Assembly (NCBI RefSeq): GCF_902459465.1
Contig: NC_047081.1
Span: 7,779,883 to 7,843,882, forward strand
DNA: 64,000 nucleotides
Direction: 5' to 3'
Source: Asterias rubens
Taxonomy: Eukaryota > Echinodermata > Asteroidea > Forcipulatida > Asteriidae
This document shows positions 1 to 10,392 of the stretch, in pieces. The translations under genes were made by a program, and so were the position numbers. How positions within the stretch are numbered: the stretch's first letter is position 1; each line of letters starts with the position of its first letter. The notes beneath the pieces are model-generated. The model saw only the letters and a list, made by a program, of their open reading frames with translations, was not told the DNA's origin and searched no databases.

Positions 1-59
1 ACATGGGACCAACGGCTTTACGCCCCATCTGAAGGACGAAGCAATGGTTATGTGTCTTG

Positions 60-165
60 CTTAAGGACACAAGTGTCACGGCTGGGGATTCGAACCCACA
101 CTCTGCTGATCAGAAACACCAGAGTTTGAATTCGGTGCTCTTAACCGCTCGGCCACGACACTCCC
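60..165 (-). repeat. tRNA-derived SINE copy
   Basis: On the minus strand this reads as a Ser/Leu-tRNA-like head: GTGGCCGAGCGGTTAA (A box), then GGGTTCGAATCCC (B box), followed by a body with CCTTAAGCAAGACAC. The same head and body recur near 8.06-8.2, 14.84-15.07, 34.44-34.55 and 39.37-39.54 kb, so it is a dispersed SINE and not a functional tRNA gene. Confidence 0.75.
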
Positions 166-349
166 ATGTGCATAAAACAACAAATTAGGCTGAATTGGTT
201 GCAAAGTCAGCATGGAATCTCTTTATGGTCTCACTAAACATGACCTCCAGATTGCTTAAAGTATGTTTTTAAAATATTTAATCAACCAGTCAAACTGCAA
301 AGCGCACAGTTGGGGTGCATGGGCATAAGGCTTAGGAGTGTGTGCTTTT

Positions 350-685
350 AAAGACACTGGGCACTATTGGTAATTGTCAAAGACCAGTCTTCTCACTTGG
401 TGTATCTCAACATTATGCATAAAATATGAAACCAGTGAAAATTTGAACTCAGTCATGTCATTTGGTCGCCGAGGAATGTGAGAGAATAATGGAAGAAAAA
501 ACAATCTTGTCGCATAAGTTGTACGCTTTCAGGTGCTTGCAATCAATTTGCAAATCTATGTTACTTCAGGAGCCGTTTCTCACAATATTTTATACTATAA
601 ACAGCTCTTCATTGCTTGTTTTAATACCAAGTAATTTTTCATGCTCACAATTATTTTGAGTAATCACCCAAAGTGTCTAGTGCAT
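350..685. mobile_element. MITE family A copy (diverged)
   Basis: It starts with a diverged form of the inverted end AAGGCAGTGGACACTATTGG and ends with its complement (AAGTGTCTAGTGCA). Internal text (AAAGACCAGTCTTCTCACTTGGTG, 'tatgcataaaat', 'gccgtttctcac') matches the other family A copies in this window. Confidence 0.75.
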
Positions 686-699
686 ATTGAAGGGTAGAG

Positions 700-815
700 T
701 ATACTTTTTTGGTAATTGTCAACGACCAGTATCCTCATTTGGTGTATCCCAACATATGCATACAATATCAAATGTGTACATTTGAGCTTAATTGGTCATC
801 AAAGTTTCCATACAA
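700..815. mobile_element. MITE family A fragment
   Basis: Left-half fragment of family A (TGGTAATTGTCAACGACCAG, then 'ggtgtatcccaacatatgcat'). The right half is missing and the sequence continues into unrelated DNA. Confidence 0.6.
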
Positions 816-1689
816 AACAAAATCACACATGGCCTCCTGTCCAATTTAACCTTCTAGATCACATCAAAACTGCAAGTTTGTTTTTACAACATTCACATAG
901 TGGGGCACATTGGCAGAAGGGTTGTATTTAGAGAAAAACTTTCTCTGGTAGAAATACAATCCGATAAAAATCCAACTAAAATCTAACACCAGAGATTTGT
1001 TCTCCAACTACCTGTCCGCACCCTTAAAGGAAAAACTCTTAAAAAAAAAAAAAGATCCTCAATCTGACTCCTATTTGAATATTTTGTGAATTTTCAGGAG
1101 CGATGTTGTGCATCGTGTACTTCATGCTCCTGTCGATGTACTTCTTCGCAGTGGACAATACCACCGGTAGCTGCATCCCAGGTTGAGTTAATCTAGTTGC
1201 CATAGTAACCAGAAAGATGGCCACAGGTATGCGTGTCTTTTTAATGGTTTCCATGGCAGCCATGACATCTTAATAACGCTGATCACTGCCATGCTAGTGG
1301 ATCAGTTGTACTTATTGGGCATTGTAAATGTTAAACTACGGAGCTTATTGTGTGTATATATTTTTTTTAGTGATACTTAACTTTAAAAGAAAAAGGGACA
1401 AGATTGTCTATTAATTTCCACTTAGTACTTAAAAGCAACCGGCCAAAAAGTGGTGTCAAGTTGAAGCATAAGCAAACAATTTGATTGTATTATTTAGGAG
1501 ACATTGAGTGAAGACCGAGCAAGTCTTGTGGGGATTTTGGTCTTGCTCATATTACTTTAACTTCTGAGGAAACAAAATCGCGCACTTTAACGGACACGTC
1601 CGGAAATATGCGCGATACTCTACAGACTATTCGCAGATGCAGCGTTTGTGATGTCCTCGTACAAATATTTATAAAATCCAGGCCTGATA
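816..1689. other. Non-coding stretch
   Basis: No gene is supported. A short plus-strand open stretch near 1098-1190 begins after a splice-acceptor-like TTTTCAG and would encode a hydrophobic segment, but it stops after about 28 codons and has no partner exon. Otherwise AT-rich, unassigned. Confidence 0.4.
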
Positions 1690-2300
1690 CGTCCCTGCAC
1701 AGAGGCAATTGCCTCAATGCCCCTGGTCATTGCCTTGGTGCCCCATGAAATGTTCCAGTACGAGGCCTGATACAGTACTTCATAGAGGCAAGAGGTCATT
1801 GACTTATTGCCCCTTGAAATTTTCCAGTGTCAGGTTTGATACTTCACAGAGGCAATTGCCTCCATGCCCCTGGTCATTGACTTGTTGCCCCTTGAAATGT
1901 TCCAGTGTCAGGTTTGATGCTTCACTAAGGTAATTGCCTCCATGCCCCAGGTCTTTGCCTTGGTGCCCCATGAAATGTTCCAGTGTCAGGTTTGATACTT
2001 CACAAAGGTAATTGCCTCCATGCCCCAGGTCTTTGCCTTGGTGCCCAATGAAATGTTCCAGTGTCAGGTTTGATGCTTCACTAAGGTAATTGCCTCCATG
2101 CCCCTGGTCTTTGCCTTGGTGCCCAATGAAATGTTCCAGTGTCAGGTTTGATGCTTCACTAAGGTAATTGCATCCATGCCCAAGGTCTTTGCCTTGGTGC
2201 CCAATGAAATGTTCCAGTGTCAGGTTTGATGCTTCACTAATGTAATTGCCTCCATGCCCCAGGTCTTTGCCTTGGTGCCCCATGAAATATTCCAGTACTT
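1690..2300. repeat. 78-bp minisatellite, about 8 copies
   Basis: The phrase TTCCAGT recurs at about 1752, 1823, 1900, 1978, 2056, 2134, 2212 and 2290, a regular 78-bp spacing apart from the first two intervals. Because 78 is a multiple of three, the minus strand stays open as a 26-residue repeat (GHQGKDLGHGGNYLSEASN...) from 2283 to 1804. No start context, splice sites or recognisable domain accompany it, so coding is doubtful. A single diverged relative lies at about 20.56-20.70 kb. Confidence 0.85.
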
Positions 2301-2449
2301 TTTTATTTTTTCCTCACAGAGGTGCCAATTTTGCCATTACAAGACGACATTCAAAGCCTGTATTCCATACTTAAATTAGCCACTAACAAGATGTCAAGCC
2401 TGTAGTCAATACATCTCTATTAACTTTTACTTCTCTTTTGTTGTCGTCT

Positions 2450-2555
2450 CAAAGCGCATAGAGAAGTCTCAAAGCGCATAGAGACTTCTCTGTGATTGTG
2501 ATATGCGCTACACAAGAATGGTTCATTAGCCTATATGTATTTTTATTATTACACA
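2450..2555 (+). repeat. Probable LINE/SINE 3' tail remnant
   Basis: It contains a doubled AAAGCGCATAGAGA followed by ATGCGCTACACAAGAATG and a T/A-rich 'tttttattatt' tail. That resembles the 3' tails of CR1/L2-like elements and their SINE partners. Assignment is by pattern only. Confidence 0.35.
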
Positions 2556-3054
2556 GCATGAGCCACCAACACTATGTAGATACTGAAATAATATTTGACT
2601 GTTCTATTTAAGAAGCTCAGAGTTAAATAATAAAGTTTTTGTTGATTAGGATACGTAAATAACAATGCTTGGAAGAGTTGAGATGGAAAAAAGATAAAGA
2701 CAGAATTGATCTTTTCACAGTACTTTGGATATTGGTGCTTGGTTTATTAAAAAAAAATTCCCATCTCATTTTAGTTTGTTTTGTACGTTTTTTCAAATTC
2801 TTTCTCTAATATTTCCAGTTTTTGTTTCACAGTATGTTTAAAGTCATGGATAATTTTAAAATTATGCAACTAATATTATATGATATAAGTATTTATTAAT
2901 GATATTTTTTGTCTTTAAGCAAAGGAAGATTTTTGTCTAAAATTTTGTCTTTATTTTTCAAAAACAAATTAAGTAAAATTATATGAAGTATAGCTATAAT
3001 TTCATGTCATGGAACATATTGGTGCTTCACTATGAAAATGTGTTTTAATTTGAT

Positions 3055-4060
3055 AGGACTCCCACCCACTGTCTTACATGTACCATTCAATATCATCCAC
3101 TATGGTTTTGAATAGTAGATAAACTACACACACACTTTATGCCAGCCTGCATCATGATATTATTTGGTGAATGCATTTACTCAGTACACAGTCAACCCTC
3201 TCACTGTTTGACCATTCAATATCATCCAATGATGTTTTGGATGATGAACTACATTTGTATGCCAGCCTGCAATGTGATACCATTTGGTGAATACATCTAC
3301 ACAGTACATAGTCAACCCTCTTACTGGTTTTGAATGATAAACTATTCCAGGCTGCAATGATATCTTGTGGTGAAAGCATTAACACAGTATACAGTCAACC
3401 CTCTTACTGTTTGACCATTCAAATATTATCCACTGTGATTTTTGAATGATAAACTGTTCAAGCCTGCCTTGTGGTGAATGCATCTACACAGTACACAGTC
3501 AACCCTCTTACTGTTTGACTTTTTAATATTAACCACTATGGTTTTGAATGATAAACTATTCCAGGCTGCAATGATATCATGTGTTGAATGCATGTACACA
3601 GTACACAGTCAACCCACTTACTAGCTGACCATTTAATATCATCCAATGCTGTTTTGCATGATAAACTATGCTCGCTTGCAATACGGTATCATGTGGTGAA
3701 AGCATTAACACAGTACACAGTCAACCCTCTAACTGTCATCCACTGTGGTTTTGAATGATAAACTATTCCAGGCTGCAATGATATCATGTGTTGAATGCAT
3801 GTACACTGTACACAGTACACAGTCAACCCACTTACTGGCTGACCATTTAATATCAGCCAATGCTGTTTTGCATGATAAACTATGCTCGCTTGCAATACGG
3901 TATCATGTGGTGAAAGCATTAACACAGTACACAGTCAACCCTCCAACTGTTTGACCATTCAGTATCATCCACTGTGGTTTTGAATTATAAACTATGCCAG
4001 CCTGCAATTATGATATCAATATATGTGAATTGATCTACACAGTACACAGTTGCCAGCTAA
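3055..4060. repeat. Diverged ~110-bp satellite array (older relative of the 17.2-20.0 kb array)
   Basis: About nine units are marked by AGTCAACCCTCTTACTG-like text at roughly 3190, 3311, 3394, 3498, 3606, 3718, 3826, 3936 and 4046 (spacing 83-121 bp). Each unit also has 'gaccattcaatatcatcca', 'ttttgaatgataaacta' and 'gatatcatgtggtgaa'. The same landmarks in the same order make up the homogeneous array in SPP intron 4. Copies here differ in length and sequence, so this array is older or no longer homogenised. Confidence 0.85.
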
Positions 4061-4504
4061 TGTAAACATTGTTCATCACTGAAAAAAGTGTACCATGCAG
4101 GTTTTTTGGTTTGTTTTTTTCACTATTTACTCATTATAGTCCTTCGATGTAATAAGATTTGTATATTTAATTTATATTTAGTTGAATTTATTTAAAGGTA
4201 CCGTCCCTATAAAATTTGTCTTCATTCAACTTTTGGTTTGAAATAATTGAGGCAAAGTAGGAGGGTTTGTACGCCTTTAAACTTAGGCACGTGACTTATT
4301 GCCAACTTAATTAAGGTAATGTGTCACAATCATGAGATGGAATAAGGTCACAATGTTGAATGTATGTATTAAACTCTTTTAAAAGGTGCCATTTGTTTAT
4401 CGTGTTTAATTTCAGGTGTACTTATTTATGCATTCTCTCAAAATTGCTAAGAGTTGGTCAATAAAAATATTCGCCCATTTACAATTTTTACCGTGATTTG
4501 TGGA

Positions 4505-4520
4505 TTTATTTATTTATTTT
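4505..4520 (-). promoter_or_regulatory. Candidate poly(A) signal for the 4.86-7.79 kb gene
   Basis: TTTATTTATTTATTTT on the plus strand gives overlapping AATAAA hexamers on the minus strand about 340 bases past the stop codon. Position and strand fit, but the AT-rich context means chance occurrence is possible. Confidence 0.4.
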
Positions 4521-4858
4521 AACAGGAGATATTAATTGTCCATGGCTCAAACTTTCCCGCTTGTGTTGAGATCTTTGGAATCATCCCACGAAACTTAATT
4601 TCAAGTTATGCGTTTTTCACAATAAGCGCAATTTTACGGGTCACAAATTAACCAAAGCATGTGACCTGCGCGTGGCATTCAAATTCATTGGCATTAAAAG
4701 CTGACTGAAACCTTTAAAGTTTTCCGTAAACATTTTCACGGGCGTAATGCGTCATGTAAATATTTAAATTTTGTAAATAAAATAATGTTTGACTTGTCAA
4801 TATTTAAATTTTGTAAATAACATTAGGTTTTGTGCATACAATAACAAATAGATTTACA

Positions 4859-7789
4859 TCATGTTTGGAGAGATTGTTGAACCGACATCAGTTTTTTCTG
4901 AGCCTCGTGCAAAAGTCTTTCGGCTGACATGGTCCGCGGTTGTTCCGGATTTATCCCGGAAAATTGACCGGGGGATTGGACCCCTGGCTGCCCCATGGGG
5001 TACAGCCCCAAATTCGGCACTGAACTGCGCTTTTCTTGTTCACCTCTGCTTTTAGTCCTGAAGTCAGTGGTGGATTTCCTTCGGTTTGAGTTGTATTTTA
5101 ACTGATCGAGTTTTTGGTCTTCCTCGCGAAGCATTGTTAATAGAGTGTTTTCACGATGTTCCACTTTAGGCGCGGATGATTTTCTTCTCTTTTTGGCACT
5201 TTTCGGGACCGGTGTGCCAGAGGATGGTGCTGCGCCGAGTTGAGCTAACAAACGACTAAGTTCGTCTTCTTCGGTTAGGGGTACTTTTCCGTTGGTGTTA
5301 CTGGTGTCCGGGCGAGATTCTTGACCGTCCTCGGCGGGTTCTTCTCTACCGGGCTCAGGTGGCTCCTGCCCCGTCTCAATCAATGACAACAACCCGGTGA
5401 GGTCAATGTCTGGTGGGGGTGGAGATGGAGTCCGGGGTTTAGATTTCCTCTCCACTTCTCGTTCGCGTTCTCGCTCGTCTTCGTCTTGCCGCCGCCTCTC
5501 CCTCTCAGTCCTTTTCTCTTCCTTTGCCCTCCTCTTTTTCCTCTTGATCCTTCTTTGTTCCGCGCTGTAAAAATTATCGTCGGAATCCGAGTCTTCGAAT
5601 TCGTCTTCGGGAACTTTCGGGCGTCGTCTTTCTGCTTCCAACGCTGCGTCAAGTTTCTCGACAATGTGTAATGGTTCATTGTTATTGATTGTTTGCTGGA
5701 CTTGATGACCACTTGGGGTGTACGAGTTCGCGCCTGTTGTGGGTTGAGTATAACTTATCTGGTTGGCTCGTTGTTGAACCAATGGCTGCTGTTGTTGGAT
5801 TGACATGGCTTGTTGGACAGGTTGTGGCTGCTGCTGTTGGTAGACCATGTTTTGCTGTTGGGGAAACATTGGGTTATTAACCGGTGGCATGGACATATTG
5901 AACTGTGGGAAAGCGCCCGGATAGCCGCCCGGGTATCCACCGTAGCCCGGCATCATTTGAGGGGGATACATGTACGGATTGGGTTGGCCGTAAAACGGCT
6001 GCGGAGGCTGGAACATCGGATATGGGACCACCTGAGGGGAGAGTCCGGTGTACGCAATGTTGGGAGGTACTCCTTGGGGCTGCTGGGGTATTTGAGGCTG
6101 CTGTGGCTGCTGTGGTGATTGAGGCTGCTCTGGTTGTATCTCCTTGGGTTGTGTTTGTTCTGGTTCGTCGGTTGTTGAGACGTTCCCTCTTAGGGCTTCG
6201 ATTAGCGTCCTCTGGAATGACCCGTCATTTGCACTTGTGTTGATGATAACAACTGGTCGGTTTGAGGCGGTGGACGTTTCTTGTTTCGGTTCGGGAGGGG
6301 GTGGTGGGGGTGGGGGCGTTGGCGATTTAACTACCGGTGGTGGAGGGGTTGGTGGCTTGACAGTGACCACCGGTTCATTCTTAGGACTGTTGCCCGTCTC
6401 TGAGGAAGGCTGAAGTGACACCCTACTCCGGTTGAGACTGACTCTTGACGCCCTCATTGACTCGTCATCATCTGATTTCTTGCGTCCGAAGAGCCCCTTC
6501 AAGAAGCCCTTCTTGGCTTTCTCTTCTTGAGAGTCCGAGCCGATACTCTGGAGGCTTGTGCGAGAAGCCCGGACTGCCGGTGCTAGCGTCGTCTTGCGTC
6601 TGCCAAATAGAGAGCCGAGGATCCCCCTCGCCTTCTCCTTGTCCTCTTCGGTCATTTCATCATCTTGTGGAGGAGGTTCAGGTGTCTTGATCTTCTCTTC
6701 CTCTTTGACTTCCTCTTTGACTTCCTCCTTGATGCTGACAAGACTCTTTCGCTCAGCTCCTTCCTCCTCCGCTATAGCTGGAGACTCTGGCTTTGGTTCT
6801 GGTGTTTTTTCCTCCTCTTCTTCCTTCTTCGGTTCCGTTTCGGCCTCCGGTTCCTTGGGTTCGGGTGAGGGACTTTTAGGCGGTGGAGGGGGTGGAGGTG
6901 GGACCTCTTCTTCTTCGTCCTTCTTTTCTTCTTCTTCGTCCTTCTTTTCTTCTTCTTCGCCCTTCTTTTCTTCTTCATCCTCCTGTTTAGCTGCCTCCTC
7001 TTCGCCTTCTTTCTTCTCCTCAGGTTTTTCCTCTTCTTCCCTTTCTTCCTCTTTCTTCTCAGGTTCCGGTTCGGGTTCAGGCTCTTCTTGTTTCTTTTTC
7101 CCGAAGAAGGATCGCATGAAAATGCTCGCTCTGACTGCCGCTCCGAATTTCTTCTTTTTAACTGGTTGGGGTTCTGGTACAGGTTGTTCTTGAGGTTCCT
7201 CTTTCTGTTCGTCCTTCTTTGGTTCTTCCTCCTTCGGTTCTTCCTTCTTCGGTTCTTCCTCTTTTACGTTTGGTTCTTCTGGTGGCGGTTTTTCCTTGGG
7301 CTCTGCATGGTTAGACTGAGCAGTTATTGGACGTTTGGATTGCGATGTCTCCGGTCTCAGAGACTGTGACGTCACGGGGCGCAGTGACTGTCTAGATTGC
7401 ACTCTTGAAGGACCTGCGTTGTAAGCAGGTCTCCCCCTTCCTCTACCACGCCCTCTTGCGGATGGTGCCTTGCTCGTTGCAGCCGAAGCCAACCTGCTCT
7501 CGCTCCCCTCATCGATGTTTTCTAGCGGCTCCGGTCTGCTGTCTTGACGCCGTTGTTGAACCGCAGCCGATGGTGGTGCTCTCCTCTGTCCACCTCCTCG
7601 ACCTCTACCTCTCCCGCGACCTCTTCCCTGGGCTGCTCTCTTTCTTTCTTCGATAATTTTGGCTCTTCGAACAGATTCTTCCCGTCTCTTCCTCTCTTTA
7701 ATGAGGTCTTCATCTTCTCCTTCGTCTACAGCCGAGCTGCCCGAACTGTAGCTGAAAGAGACGGCCTGCGCATAGTCGATCTTTCCCAT
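4859..7789 (-). CDS. Large low-complexity acidic/proline-rich protein, function unknown
   Basis: A 976-codon uninterrupted ORF from ATG 7789 (context GCCATGG, good Kozak match) to TGA at 4861-4859. I do not recognise the family. In order: N-terminus MGKIDYAQAVSFSYSS; Arg/Lys-rich charged helix-like region; RG repeats (GRGRGRGRGR, residues ~65-75 and again ~115); an extremely E/K-rich middle with PPPP runs; Pro/Gln-rich ~570-700 including YPGGYPG-type text; a K/R/E-rich coiled-coil-like block ~750-800; and a C-terminus with KSAKKRRKSS (possible nuclear signal). Three short basic-hydrophobic motifs recur: FFGKKK, LFGRRK and LFGRKK, each near a V/MRAS motif. No membrane segment or enzyme domain is visible. 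A splice acceptor (TTTTTCTTTCAG, exon starting about 7823) lies upstream, and the frame stays open through it. The true start may therefore lie in upstream exons. Confidence 0.75.
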   Translation of the reverse strand: MGKIDYAQAVSFSYSSGSSAVDEGEDEDLIKERKRREESVRRAKIIEERKRAAQGRGRGRGRGRGGGQRRAPPSAAVQQRRQDSRPEPLENIDEGSESRLASAATSKAPSARGRGRGRGRPAYNAGPSRVQSRQSLRPVTSQSLRPETSQSKRPITAQSNHAEPKEKPPPEEPNVKEEEPKKEEPKEEEPKKDEQKEEPQEQPVPEPQPVKKKKFGAAVRASIFMRSFFGKKKQEEPEPEPEPEKKEEEREEEEKPEEKKEGEEEAAKQEDEEEKKGEEEEKKDEEEEKKDEEEEVPPPPPPPPKSPSPEPKEPEAETEPKKEEEEEKTPEPKPESPAIAEEEGAERKSLVSIKEEVKEEVKEEEKIKTPEPPPQDDEMTEEDKEKARGILGSLFGRRKTTLAPAVRASRTSLQSIGSDSQEEKAKKGFLKGLFGRKKSDDDESMRASRVSLNRSRVSLQPSSETGNSPKNEPVVTVKPPTPPPPVVKSPTPPPPPPPPEPKQETSTASNRPVVIINTSANDGSFQRTLIEALRGNVSTTDEPEQTQPKEIQPEQPQSPQQPQQPQIPQQPQGVPPNIAYTGLSPQVVPYPMFQPPQPFYGQPNPYMYPPQMMPGYGGYPGGYPGAFPQFNMSMPPVNNPMFPQQQNMVYQQQQPQPVQQAMSIQQQQPLVQQRANQISYTQPTTGANSYTPSGHQVQQTINNNEPLHIVEKLDAALEAERRRPKVPEDEFEDSDSDDNFYSAEQRRIKRKKRRAKEEKRTERERRRQDEDEREREREVERKSKPRTPSPPPPDIDLTGLLSLIETGQEPPEPGREEPAEDGQESRPDTSNTNGKVPLTEEDELSRLLAQLGAAPSSGTPVPKSAKKRRKSSAPKVEHRENTLLTMLREEDQKLDQLKYNSNRRKSTTDFRTKSRGEQEKRSSVPNLGLYPMGQPGVQSPGQFSGINPEQPRTMSAERLLHEAQKKLMSVQQSLQT

Positions 7790-8054
7790 GGCGTTTCCAG
7801 GACAATTCGTTTTCACGAACCCTGAAAGAAAAATATCACAAAGTGAAAAAATAATTAGTAATATTATACCCTTTTGTTATTGTTGTATACATTTCTGTAA
7901 TGAGATCAATGATGCCTATAATGTGACCTTATTTACTGAATACGTAGCTTCAAAGAGACAGAGGGATGTTTGCAATAATAATGTGGACCAGAAACACCGA
8001 GGTTAACCCCCTACTTTTCCACGCATGTTCCGTGTTCTTTTGTGCTGTACCAAT

Positions 8055-8215
8055 CCTAGTAATAGAAAACACATGGCCTACGGCTTAGTGTCCCATCCGA
8101 TAGACACAAATTTGTTTAAAAGATCCTCAAGGACACGAGTGCTTCGACCGGGACTCGAACTCAGACTCTGTCGGATCAAAAACATCAGAGCTCGAGTATG
8201 GTGCTCTTAAAAGGA
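8055..8215 (-). repeat. tRNA-derived SINE copy
   Basis: Reverse complement carries the SINE head ('gagctctgatgtttttgatccgac', GAGTTCGAGTCCCGG B box) and the body 'ctcgtgtccttgagga'. It lies about 10 bases from the candidate micro-exon at 8226-8256. Confidence 0.6.
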
Positions 8216-8225
8216 AAGAATTTAC

Positions 8226-8256
8226 CTTTGGTTTTGGGAACCGTTGTTTTGTAATC
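8226..8256 (-). CDS. Candidate 31-nt micro-exon upstream of the 4.86-7.79 kb gene
   Basis: On the minus strand, CTTTTATAG precedes GATTACAAAAC... and the 31-nt block ends in CCAAAG followed by GTAAAT. Joined to the acceptor near 7823 it reads DYKTTVPKTK-G-FVKTNCPGNA and continues in frame into MGKIDY. The phase match and usable splice sites are the only evidence. It could equally be 5'UTR or chance. Confidence 0.35.
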
Positions 8257-8554
8257 CTATAAAAGTAGATAATATCAATCAAACTGACCAGTAAAACAAA
8301 CAAAAATTCAAAAGGTGATCGCGTTTTTTAGATGTTGCCGAAAATCCGGAGCGATTTTGTCCACGCAAAACGAATAATCCGTAAATGGAATACACAATCT
8401 GAGAGACGTTACTCTCTGTAACGCTTCTCAGATTAAAATTTTGAAGATTAAACTGATAATTTGTTTCATAATCGCATTACCTCAAAGTGCAATGATTGTC
8501 AAATGCTTTCGATTTACTTATAATCATATTTTGTTTGTTTTGTCATTAGTTTTA

Positions 8555-8932
8555 AAAGGCAGTGGACACTATTGGTAATAATACTCAAAATAATTATTAG
8601 CATAAAACCTTTCTTGGCAGCGAGTAATGGGGAGAGGTTACAATATAAAACATTGTGGGAAACGGCTCCCTCTGAAGTGACATAGTTTTTGAGAAAGAAT
8701 TAATTTTCCACGAATTTGGTTTCGAGACCTCAGAATTAGATTTTTAGGTCTCCAAATCAAGCATATCTGAAAGCACAACATTTTTGTGACAATGGTGTTT
8801 TTTCTTGCATTTGCAACTTCGACGACCAATTGAGCTCAAATTTTCACAGGTTCATTATTTTGTGCATATGTTGAGATACACCAAGTGAGAAGACTGGTCT
8901 TTGACAATTACCAAAGGTGTGCACTGTCTTTA
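8555..8932. mobile_element. MITE family A copy
   Basis: Near-complete element: left end AAAGGCAGTGGACACTATTGG, right end CCAAAGGTGTGCACTGTCTTT, with internal 'acggctccctctgaagtgac' and the palindromic GAGACCTCAGAA...GGTCTC core shared by other copies. Confidence 0.85.
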
Positions 8933-8939
8933 AGATTGG

Positions 8940-10377
8940 TTCCCAAAGGTGAACATTCTCTAACTGGTCAACCAAAACACGATCCACAAACCTTAAATTA
9001 TAGAACACAGTACATGCAGTATTGGTAGACCCTAATAAATCAAAGCTAAGGTCGTATAAACACACAATTAATTGGTCAAGGAAATAGCGCGCGAAGACCT
9101 CAAAATCACCGGTTGTGCACTTGATTATTATGAGCATAATCCCTTCAGAGTTTACTAGTAAACCGTTCCGACGTCTGTACTCAAATTTGATGGCATTTTC
9201 AGTTGTTGTTTGGAAAGCCTTTTATAGGATTTTGGGTACTTTTTGTAACCCAAAACACAATGTCCACAGATTTACATTAAACTTACACCGTTTGAAGATA
9301 ATGATTATAGTAGAAAGCGTACCTTAAAATATTAGTTGCTGAGGTGCTGTAATTTTTGAGAAATGAATAAAACAATGTAATGAAAATACGTTTTTACATG
9401 CTTAAATAATGTTCGTCTCATGATCACTAGCCCTGCGACAAAAATTATTTTCATGACACTGTTTTACTCATTTCTCAAAAACTACAGCACTTCAGCAGCT
9501 AATATTTTCAGGGAAGCTTTCTACTATCATTATCTTCAGACTGTGTAAATTTGTATATATTCATTGTGTTTTTTTGTCCTACAAAAAGTACATAGACCCT
9601 TTAACTATAGAGGATGGAAACTAAGTTGTTCTCTCTCTCTCGCCGCAAAAAAGGGGGATCCCTTTAATTGTTCTTCACATCAATGTCTTAGAGATGAGAA
9701 ACATCGAGAATATTCTTCAGACTTGCCCAGATCAACTGGTTTATAATTGGATAATTATCTTAGTTAATTATTTTGTGACGTTTCTTTATGGACCGTTGCA
9801 GTGTTGTTGTTGTTTTGCTTTTGTTTTTTGTTTTTGTTTTCAAGTAGAACGTGCCAAACAATGTCTTTATGATCCTGCCAACTGGCCTCAATTTACGAGC
9901 CACTCAAAATTGCGGTATATGAGGGTCATGTTGCATTGTTCAAATTAATGTGTGGTGGGATCATTTTCTTGCACAAAAATACCCACAGTGAGTGCTGTAA
10001 TTATGAGGAGTAAACATAAGCCTCTTCAAATACAACCAGCGGAACATGGTCCATAAGAGTTCTTAAATTGGTCTCAAGGTTTCGACTAGCTTGCTCATAT
10101 AGTCATCGCCAGGATAATATCTTTTCAAAACGTACCCCCTTTTTAGCCGAAAGCGCCCAATCTGAAGACATTGTGTCTCTTCAAGTATCAACGGTAACTT
10201 AAAATTAGATGAAAAACTCATCACAAGTTGTCAACCTCTTTTATAAAAGAAAATGACAACTAAGAAACGAAGTAACGAGTGTAAGATTCTTCTTTATCTT
10301 AAGTTTCAGGAAACTCGAATGTTCAGCCTCAGAATCAATGTTGAAATGGTTCAAATAATATATCAGTTAAAACTCAC
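8940..10377. other. Intergenic or intronic DNA, no gene seen
   Basis: AT-rich with an inverted pair near 9330-9520: 'ttagttgctgaggtgctgtaatttttgagaaatgaat' and, facing it, 'actcatttctcaaaaactacagcacttcagcagctaatatt'. Together with the flanking 'gtgtaaattt' arms this looks like a foldback element spanning about 9.23-9.59 kb. No coding signal. Confidence 0.45.
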
Positions 10378-10392
10378 CGAAGTTGCATTCAT
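10378..10392 (-). CDS. Candidate first coding exon (5 codons) of the unknown minus-strand gene
   Basis: Minus strand reads ATGAATGCAACTTCG followed by a strong donor GTGAGT. It ends in phase 0, which fits the phase-0 start of the micro-exon at 8226-8256, giving MNATS-DYKTT... The linkage is inferred only from phase and donor strength. Confidence 0.25.

Noticed and set aside
1098-1190. Plus-strand open segment after TTTTCAG encoding a hydrophobic, membrane-like stretch (LCIVYFMLLSMYFFAV)
   Set aside because: It stops after about 28 codons, all three frames close before a good donor, and no neighbouring exon is visible. The minus-strand ORF over it is equally unsupported.
5380-7700. Numerous long plus- and minus-strand ORFs across the large charged-protein exon
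   Set aside because: They are shadows of the low-complexity coding exon (Ser/Phe-rich translations of Glu/Lys repeats) without independent start or splice support.
7790-7816. Extending the large minus-strand ORF to a start at 7816
   Set aside because: The codon there is GTG and not ATG, and a splice acceptor lies just upstream. The ATG at 7789 has a good context; any extension must come from upstream exons.
9694-9948. Plus-strand 84-codon ORF ending VERAKQCLYDPANWPQF...
   Set aside because: Much of it is a translated T/G-rich run. No homology recognised, no donor after the segment, and no partner exons.
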